Below, one piece after another: positions 60,601 through 64,000 of a stretch of 64,000 nt of DNA (positions are counted from its first letter, which is position 1; each line of letters begins with the position of its first letter). A program made the translations under genes and the position numbers. Under the pieces are notes generated by a model. It saw nothing but the letters and a program-made list of their open reading frames with translations, was not told where the DNA came from and did no database searches. The DNA is from Ovis canadensis. Lineage: Eukaryota > Chordata > Mammalia > Artiodactyla > Bovidae. The DNA is taken from assembly GCF_042477335.2 (NCBI RefSeq), contig NC_091247.1:38553501-38617500 (forward strand), read 5' to 3'.

Positions 60601-62942
60601 GAATGTGGTTTGCAGTGACACAGAGCTGGTTAAGCAGCATGAGGAAAGGCAAATAGGATGGAGCTTCTGAACCTGTGTTTGGGGACAAGCAGCGGACTGT
60701 CCACAGGGAGAAGACCACAGGCAGTCAGCGCTAGAACCAGACTCCCAGGTTTCCACTCTCCCACTCTGAACACCTACCAAAAAACTCTTACTATTTTGTT
60801 TTCTTTCTACTGAACTGTACATTTATTACAGAAAACTTAGGAAAAACTGAATGAGTTAAATGAAGTGGCGGGGGCGGGGCGCGGGGAGGCGTTGAACAAA
60901 ACCTCATCTAATCACCCAGAAATAATCACTGATAACATTTTGGTGAATATCCTTCCTCATTTTCCCCACATCACATATTATTTTTGTTTCTTTAAGAAAT
61001 GGGATCACAGCATCTCATTTTATGATTTGTCTTTTCCCCTTATTCGTATACCATACCACTCATTGTAATTTAATAACATCCTCCGATATACATTTTGATG
61101 ATTATGTTGTATGGATAGCCACTCTGCTGGACATCTTTGTTTAGCCACTCTGCTGGACATTTTAAGCTAATATAGATGACACTGTGGGATCTGAACCTTT
61201 GGACATTTTTTATTATATTCCTTAGGTCAAGAAGGAGATTTTTAAGAGGGGAGTCTTGCCACTGGGGGTGGCTGCGGGACCTACAGCCTAGTCTGAAGGT
61301 AAGAAATTGAGGAGACTGCTCCTCCAGGCCACTCCCTGGAAAGCTATGATTCAGTGGTGCCACCACATTTGAATAAACATCTTTGATTCTCTGCTTGATA
61401 CTAAAGAACAGCTTTTCAGCTTTCAGGGTAGTAAACACTTCACTGGATAGCCTAAGAAGAGAGGCAGGTACCCCTGAGAAGTCTCGAAAAGCCAACAGTC
61501 ATTTGGATCGACAGGGATCTGCCTGACAGCGGAGCTTGTAGCTGAGGCTCCCTCGAGGTCAGTGTTTCAGTGGGTAACCTCCCGCTCCAGTCTACTTCTC
61601 AGAGGACAGGGCCGCCACCAAGGCCCCTGAGGATGCTACATACGCAGCTGGTAGGTCTGGTTTATGCGCCGGATCTCCTCGGGCGTCCGGGAGGCCAGGA
61701 TCTCAATCAAGCAGCCCTCATCTGTGCCAGCTCCCTAAATGTAAAAGCCAGAGGAGAGGGTGTCATGAGTCAGGTCACCAAGTTGAGTCCCAGACACAGG
61801 AGGGATACAACCAGAAATCTGCAGAGAATAAAGACAACTCAGCTAGTTCCAGCAACAGGATTTGCTCATTTTTAACTTTCCTATCCAGATTCCAACATGT
61901 TTATTAGTCATAACAAACATTTCATGGGCTGCTTTTGGGTGTTGGTTAGGAATAGTTTCCACCCTCTGAGGATTTTGTCTTGCCTTGGTCTCCCCTGTAC
62001 TTTTCCTTTGAAGGGCAGAATCTTCTGGCAAAGGCTGTTATCTCTGTTTCCCAGTGACTAGCCCAGAACCTCCCATGAACCTGAATATTCATTGACGTGA
62101 GGGAGGAGGGGAGTCATAATTGAATTTTGTACTTGGTTGCTAAAAATCGGCAGAGCCTGGTGTAGGGCACAGTGGCTCTAGCATCTTGGGAGGCTGAGAA
62201 CTCTTGGCAGGTTCTGAGCTTACAGCAGCCCAAGAGGCCCTCACGGTGTCAGTCAAAAGTTCCATATCTCAAAACAGGAGCTAATATGGCAAGAAATTGT
62301 CTGGAGTTACACAAGCCCCACTCCAGTACTCTTGCCTGGAAAATCCCATGGACGGAGGAGCCTGGAAGGCTGCAGTCCATGGGGTCGCTAAGAGTCAGAC
62401 ACGACTGAGCGACTTCTCTTTCACTTTTCACTTTCATGCACTGGAGAAGGAAATGGCAACCCACTCCAGTGTTCTGGCCTGGAGAATCCCAGGGACGGGG
62501 GAGCCTGGTGGGCTGCCATCTATGGGGTCGCACAGAGTCGGACACGACTGAAGCGACTTAGCAGCAGTAGCAGCAACACAGCAAGCACGAGTATAATCAC
62601 TCCCCAGTGGGCCACGGAGAAGAAAGAATTTCTTAACTTTTGGGGAAACAGCTTTGAAGTTACAGTCGCTAGATTGTAAGGTCCTATTTTCAAGTTGTCT
62701 TAAGGAAAATCCTTCCCCCACACCCTCCTCCTCTACACTCTCAGGCCTCTATCATGGCTTCTTGAGAACGCCCCGTGGGTCCACCTTTGCACCCCCAGCC
62801 CCAAGAGCAGGAAGAGAGGAGCACGAACCTTCATGGCCTTTCGCAGCTCCTGCACATCGTACAGCACTGTGGGTGTCATCATCCCCAGGATCACCTGCTC
62901 GAAGTTGCCACTCAGTTCCGACTTCAAGTCATCCATCAGGTC
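39570..62942 (-). CDS. ANXA4: ANXA4, annexin A4 (nine 3' coding exons, residues 63-319)
   Basis: Gene-level entry. Nine minus-strand exons encode 257 residues and the stop; with the 62 missing N-terminal residues the total is 319, the known length. Annexin A4 binds acidic phospholipid membranes in a calcium-dependent way and self-assembles on them; it is abundant in secretory epithelia. The window covers part of repeat 1, all of repeat 2 ([13 protein letters not shown]), repeat 3 ([12 protein letters not shown], lacking the GxGT glycine pattern) and repeat 4 ([13 protein letters not shown]), ending LLILCGGDD. Exon sizes follow the standard vertebrate annexin pattern, all junctions are AG/GT and phases agree. 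The start codon and promoter lie beyond 64,000. The gene looks intact. Confidence 0.98.
40103..40280 (+). mobile_element. BOV-A2 SINE
   Basis: Plus-oriented: part of one monomer, then a full unit from ggaaatggcagcccactcc, ending in the (agc)n tail cttagcagcagcagcagcag. Confidence 0.9.
40832..40941 (-). mobile_element. CHR-type SINE, short
   Basis: ctggccatgctgcacaacac to tggactgccagggaagtcc, minus orientation. Flanked by aattcttttt (40822-40831, 40942-40951). Confidence 0.82.
41776..42052 (-). mobile_element. BOV-A2 SINE (dimer)
   Basis: A (ctg)n tail at the left and two Bov-A monomers (gtgtccgactctgtgcg; catgtccgaccctcagcg). Sense with ANXA4. Confidence 0.93.
43252..43374 (-). CDS. ANXA4: ANXA4 coding exon 12
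   Basis: 123 nt, residues 260-300, phase 0 at both ends. The acceptor is ccttag before 43374 and the donor GTGGGT follows 43252. [20 protein letters not shown] then [20 protein letters not shown] and K: annexin repeat 4, with the type II calcium-binding GLGTD loop and the distal acidic residue in AEIDM. Confidence 0.98.
43720..44000 (+). repeat. L2 LINE 3' fragment
   Basis: cttcccttaaggctctgctt, ttttgatcctcacccccaa and agaagttctctgagagcaag follow the L2 3' end order. Diverged. Confidence 0.6.
44005..44235 (+). repeat. MIR SINE, near full length
   Basis: ctgagcaaattgcttagcc, tgcctcagttttctcatcta, aaaatggaagttggtaatgg and gagctgttatggggataaaa give the full MIR order, plus orientation. Confidence 0.8.
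44378..44436 (-). CDS. ANXA4: ANXA4 coding exon 11
   Basis: 59 nt; its first two bases complete Val240, then residues 241-259. The acceptor is tgacag before 44436 and the donor GTAAAT follows 44378. [19 protein letters not shown] closes annexin repeat 3 and leads into repeat 4. Confidence 0.97.
44437..45045 (-). other. ANXA4: ANXA4 intron 10
   Basis: AT-rich, with a local repeat of ataaagtacaat near 44,845-44,875. No recognised mobile element or RNA gene. Confidence 0.6.
45046..45141 (-). CDS. ANXA4: ANXA4 coding exon 10
   Basis: 96 nt; completes Val208, encodes residues to 239 and opens Val240. The acceptor is tttgtag before 45141 and the donor GTAAGC follows 45046. [20 protein letters not shown] then [11 protein letters not shown]: helices of annexin repeat 3. 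Confidence 0.97.
45568..46126 (+). mobile_element. L1 3' end with 11-base target duplication
   Basis: tagactattactcagccatc, gcagcaatatggatggacat, gtggaatctaaaaaaatgat and a terminal A-rich tail are the L1 3' UTR signature. Flanked by tagagcaattc at 45557-45567 and 46127-46137. A short (ca)n run lies near 45,646. Confidence 0.92.
46246..46464 (+). mobile_element. Bov-tA SINE with 12-base target duplication
   Basis: Head gggtcttcccatgtggctcag, Bov-A body and (cacaca)-type tail. Flanked by tttaaaatgtta at 46234-46245 and 46465-46476. Confidence 0.95.
46865..47145 (-). mobile_element. CHR-type SINE with 14-base target duplication
   Basis: Minus orientation: T-rich left end, gttggctgtcctgggttctc body, and head at the right (agagatggaacccatgtccc, accaccagggaaatc). 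The perfect repeat caagaatcagcatt flanks it (46851-46864, 47146-47159). Confidence 0.93.
47439..49438 (+). mobile_element. BovB LINE, 2 kb, with 13-base target duplication
   Basis: Runs from the ORF2 linker ([21 protein letters not shown]) to the gagtaactgaactg tail. The perfect 13-base repeat aaaatggggaaaa flanks it at 47426-47438 and 49439-49451. The ORF2 is broken by a CAG-to-TAG stop near 47,930, by a nested SINE at 48037-48237, and by several later indels and stops. In ANXA4 intron 9, antisense to the gene. Confidence 0.95.
48037..48237 (+). mobile_element. Bov-tA SINE nested in BovB
   Basis: cttcccttgtggctcagctg head, Bov-A body and (cttt)n tail. The 10-base BovB string tttcacatgc is duplicated on both sides (48027-48036, 48238-48247). 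The BovB sequence resumes exactly after it. Confidence 0.96.
49833..50033 (-). mobile_element. Bov-tA SINE with 10-base target duplication
   Basis: Minus orientation (gtgcagtcgtgtctgactc to ctgagctacctgggaagtcc). Flanked by atctgatgat at 49823-49832 and 50034-50043. Confidence 0.94.
50690..50783 (-). CDS. ANXA4: ANXA4 coding exon 9
   Basis: 94 nt, residues 177-207 plus one base. The acceptor is cttcag before 50783 and the donor GTAAGG follows 50690. [20 protein letters not shown] then [11 protein letters not shown] begins annexin repeat 3. The calcium loop position reads KKWGTDE rather than GxGTDE. Confidence 0.98.
51055..51250. mobile_element. hAT-type hairpin MITE (MER-like), decayed
   Basis: gtagccactaaccacatgtg and its near-complement ccacatgtggctagtgactac form inverted arms around an AT-rich loop, and the outer ends (ggctgttccatatgg; ctactggacacc) are loosely complementary. 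It resembles an old hAT non-autonomous family; I do not name it. Confidence 0.6.
52080..53045 (-). repeat. L1 ORF2-region fragment, antisense on plus
   Basis: aggatctagcttgattgttt, cccaagtggtcagccaattt and tattagggcaagtctgttc follow the well-known antisense of mammalian L1 ORF2. No long open frame remains. Confidence 0.6.
53064..53259 (-). mobile_element. CHR-type SINE with 14-base target duplication
   Basis: tatttatttatttttggctg at the left and aaccactggatcaccaggg at the right. Flanked by ctttccttgtttct at 53050-53063 and 53260-53273. Confidence 0.93.
54343..56090 (-). repeat. L1 3' region (ORF2 end and 3' UTR)
   Basis: An antisense L1 run in order: tataattgacatataacatt (3' UTR), cacatataagtgagattata, ggctgcaccaatttatattc, gaggtgatatctcattgtgg, tgattactgtagctttgtaa. 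One element, sense with ANXA4, interrupted by a CHR SINE at 54557-54696. Confidence 0.85.
54557..54696 (-). mobile_element. CHR-type SINE, short, within L1
   Basis: tttatttatttacttttggc to accgccagggaagtccc. L1 sequence continues on both sides (ttcaatatagcatt and cagtattattagctgtagtt), so it is younger than the L1. Confidence 0.85.
56100..56290 (+). repeat. MIR SINE
   Basis: ttatgtaatcttatacaagt, ctccaagtctataaaacaga and gcacaatgcctagcacctgg follow the MIR order. Plus orientation. Confidence 0.65.
56346..56880 (+). mobile_element. Ruminant-type L1 3' end with 14-base target duplication
   Basis: atattactcagccattaaaa, gatgaaactggagcctatta, gtttgatgcatgagacaggg and gtacacccatggctgattca are typical of the bovine L1 3' end. 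The perfect repeat aaattcaggattca flanks it (56332-56345 and 56881-56894). Only 535 bases were inserted. Confidence 0.95.
57130..57297 (-). mobile_element. BovB LINE extreme 3' end
   Basis: Minus orientation: gttgttcagtcgttaaactg to ccaaccatctcatcctctg-like sequence (taaccatctcatcctctgcc). Only the last 170 or so bases are present; diverged. Confidence 0.8.
57345..57545 (+). repeat. MIR SINE, near full length
   Basis: ggttcaaatcccggttctgt, gagcctcaatttccttgtcc, cagggttattgtaaggattt and aagagctttgaacagtg are the MIR landmarks in order. Confidence 0.85.
58054..58110 (-). CDS. ANXA4: ANXA4 coding exon 8
   Basis: 57 nt, residues 158-176, phase 0 at both ends: [19 protein letters not shown]. The acceptor is cctcag before 58110 and the donor GTTAGT follows 58054. 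This is the linker between annexin repeats 2 and 3. The Val in DDALVRQ is Met in the cattle protein as I recall it. Confidence 0.97.
58783..59052 (+). mobile_element. CHR-type SINE with 15-base target duplication
   Basis: Head gggacttccctggtggtcc and caggttcgatccctgggtgg, a (caca)-rich body and a (aaaat)n tail. The perfect repeat agaaaagcaggctgg flanks it at 58768-58782 and 59053-59067. Confidence 0.95.
59540..59960 (+). repeat. L2 LINE 3' fragment
   Basis: gcttcaaaaccttcagaggc, ctgtgtttcctgactccttg, gccatgaagccttttctttg and attcttaaagcccaggactg follow the L2 3' end. Frames over it on either strand are remnants. Confidence 0.6.
60232..60311 (-). CDS. ANXA4: ANXA4 coding exon 7
   Basis: 80 nt; its first two bases complete Gln131, then residues 132-157. 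The acceptor is tgctag before 60311 and the donor GTGAGT follows 60232. [20 protein letters not shown] then LVSLSA is the second half of annexin repeat 2. Confidence 0.97.
60312..61643 (-). other. ANXA4: ANXA4 intron 6
   Basis: Unique-looking sequence with a short G-rich run near 60,868-60,887 and a 26-base direct repeat at 61116-61160. No mobile element or RNA gene is recognised. Confidence 0.6.
61116..61160. repeat. Perfect 19-base direct repeat, 26-base period
   Basis: tagccactctgctggacat occurs at 61116-61134 and 61142-61160. A recent small tandem duplication in ANXA4 intron 6. Confidence 0.93.
61644..61734 (-). CDS. ANXA4: ANXA4 coding exon 6
   Basis: 91 nt, residues 101-130 plus one base. 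The acceptor is atttag before 61734 and the donor GTATGT follows 61644. [20 protein letters not shown] then [10 protein letters not shown] is the first half of annexin repeat 2, with the GAGTDE calcium loop. Confidence 0.98.
61735..62828 (-). other. ANXA4: ANXA4 intron 5
   Basis: Holds a BOV-A2 at 62312-62578. 61,735-62,311 shows no recognised element apart from a weak 7SL/Alu-like string near 62,168-62,200. 62,579-62,828 is unique-looking. Confidence 0.6.
62312..62578 (+). mobile_element. BOV-A2 SINE (dimer, 5' truncated)
   Basis: Plus-oriented: part of a first Bov-A unit from cccactccagtactcttgcc, a second full unit (gcaacccactccagtgttctg) and a degenerate (agc)n tail. Confidence 0.92.
62829..62942 (-). 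CDS. ANXA4: ANXA4 coding exon 5, most 5' exon in the window
   Basis: 114 nt, residues 63-100, phase 0 at both ends. The acceptor is tcccag before 62942 and the donor GTTCGT follows 62829. [20 protein letters not shown] then [18 protein letters not shown] spans the end of annexin repeat 1 and the start of repeat 2. Residues 1-62 must lie beyond position 64,000. Confidence 0.98.
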
Positions 62943-64000
62943 CTGGGACACAAGCAAGTGCTCTGCTTAACTGCCCCAGTAACAGAAACCAGCCACCCTC
63001 GGTGAGGTCCAGGGATGGCTGAGGTCTCCAAGACTCTCTCAGGGGGCTCATACCCTCGAAACCATCCTCATAGGAACACTAAGACGTTGGGATCTGACAT
63101 TACACCCTCATCCCCTCACAGCTGTCCGGTGGAGCTTTCCAAAGCCTGCTCAACGCGTCTACAGATCCACAGCTATGTGAAAAGGCTATGAAAATACTCC
63201 TCCCCTTCCCAACTACCTATCTGTACAAGACCAGGTTTTCTTCCTACTGTAACCAACACCAGGTATCGCAACAAGGTGAATGCAGAAGCACATATGAGAA
63301 TCCAGCTGTCTTGCATTAAGCAGACACCAGCAGAGACATTACTTTGTCAACAAAGGTCCATCTAGTCAAAGCTATGGTCTTTCCAGTGGTCATGTATGGA
63401 TGTGAGAGTTGGACTGTGAAGAAAGCTGAGCAACAAAGAATTGATGCTTTTGGACTCTGGTGTTGGAGAAGACTCTTGAGAGTCCCTTGGACTGCAAGGA
63501 GATCCAACCAGTCCATCCTAAAGAAGATCAGTCCTGGATGTTCCTCGGAAGGACTGATGCTGAAGCTGAAACTCCAATATTATGGCCACTTCATGAGAAG
63601 GGTTGACTCACTGGAAAAGACCCTGATGCAGGGAGGGATTGGAGGCAGGAGGAGAAGGGGACAACAGAGGATGAGATGGCTGGATGGCATCACCAACTCG
63701 GTGGACATGAGTTTGAGTGAACTCCGGGAGTTGGTGATGGACAGGGAGGCCTGGCGTGCTGCGATTCATGGGGTCGCAAAGAGTTGGACACGACTGAGCG
63801 ACTGAACTGAACTGAACTAAAAGAGATTTGAAAATGTAAAACAACGCTAATCATCTTACTACAATTTTTTTTGTTTTGAAATATAAAGCTATTTTTCCTG
63901 AAATTGTTATTTTTGCTAGCATGCAATCAGTTTTTATTGTTTTTCAAAATAAATTAACAAATGCTTGTCTTTAAATATCCTCAGTGTTAATTTCAAATAT
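62943..64000 (-). other. ANXA4: ANXA4 intron 4 (partial)
   Basis: 62,943-63,325 shows nothing recognised. The BovB 3' end at 63326-63818 follows, then AT-rich sequence to the edge. I looked for the preceding annexin exon (repeat 1, GLGTDED) and did not find it. Confidence 0.65.
63326..63818 (+). mobile_element. BovB LINE 3' end
   Basis: From gcagagacattactttgtc to the gactgaactgaactgaact tail. The 153-codon frame at 63344-63805 is the C-terminal ORF2 remnant ([18 protein letters not shown]), unusually uninterrupted for this window but lacking all catalytic domains. Confidence 0.93.

Noticed and set aside
63344..63805. 153-codon frame as a possible gene
   Set aside because: It is the C-terminal BovB ORF2 remnant; the identical region recurs in all other BovB copies here.
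1..64000. CRISPR array, phage, operon or other prokaryotic system
   Set aside because: No regularly spaced identical repeats; all long frames are either LINE or SINE derived; spliced vertebrate genes are present.

Overview
The window is nuclear DNA of a ruminant, almost certainly a bovid. It is packed with BovB (RTE-type) LINE fragments, tRNA-headed Bov-tA SINEs, BOV-A2 SINEs and CHR-type SINEs, a mix found in Bovidae. Two vertebrate genes with introns are present, both on the minus strand. No bacterial, phage, CRISPR or operon-like content is seen.

Layout: (i) 39.6-62.9 kb holds the last nine coding exons of ANXA4 (annexin A4), read from high to low coordinates. They encode residues 63 to 319 and the stop. 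The N-terminal exons lie beyond 64,000. A roughly 1 kb 3' UTR probably ends near 38.55 kb. (ii) 33.7-38.5 kb is the intergenic gap, dominated by a 2 kb plus-strand BovB LINE. (iii) 32.56-33.53 kb is a CpG island with the GMCL1 promoter (NRF1, ETS and Sp1-type sites) and coding exon 1. (iv) 11.6-33.2 kb holds GMCL1 coding exons 1-9, residues 1 to 357 of a protein of about 515. The remaining exons were not found and should lie to the left of the window. (v) 1-11.6 kb is the start of GMCL1 intron 9, full of retroelements. The order ANXA4 then GMCL1 in tandem matches mammalian synteny (human 2p13).

All exon borders were read from the sequence. Each is bounded by AG and GT, phases join without a break, and the ANXA4 exon sizes (114, 91, 80, 57, 94, 96, 59, 123 nt) fit the canonical vertebrate annexin pattern. 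Both genes look intact within the window. ANXA4 makes a cytosolic calcium-dependent phospholipid-binding protein. GMCL1 makes a BTB-BACK protein of the germ-cell-less family, a CUL3 adaptor at the nuclear envelope. They are neighbours, with no evident functional link.

I did not find an undescribed biological system. The most informative unexplained structure is transposon archaeology: an inverted (twin-primed) BovB, a three-layer MIR/BovB/Bov-tA nest, a BOV-A2 trimer flanked by a 13-base duplication, many readable target-site duplications, two DNA-transposon MITEs, and a BovB parked about 250 bp upstream of the GMCL1 promoter motifs.
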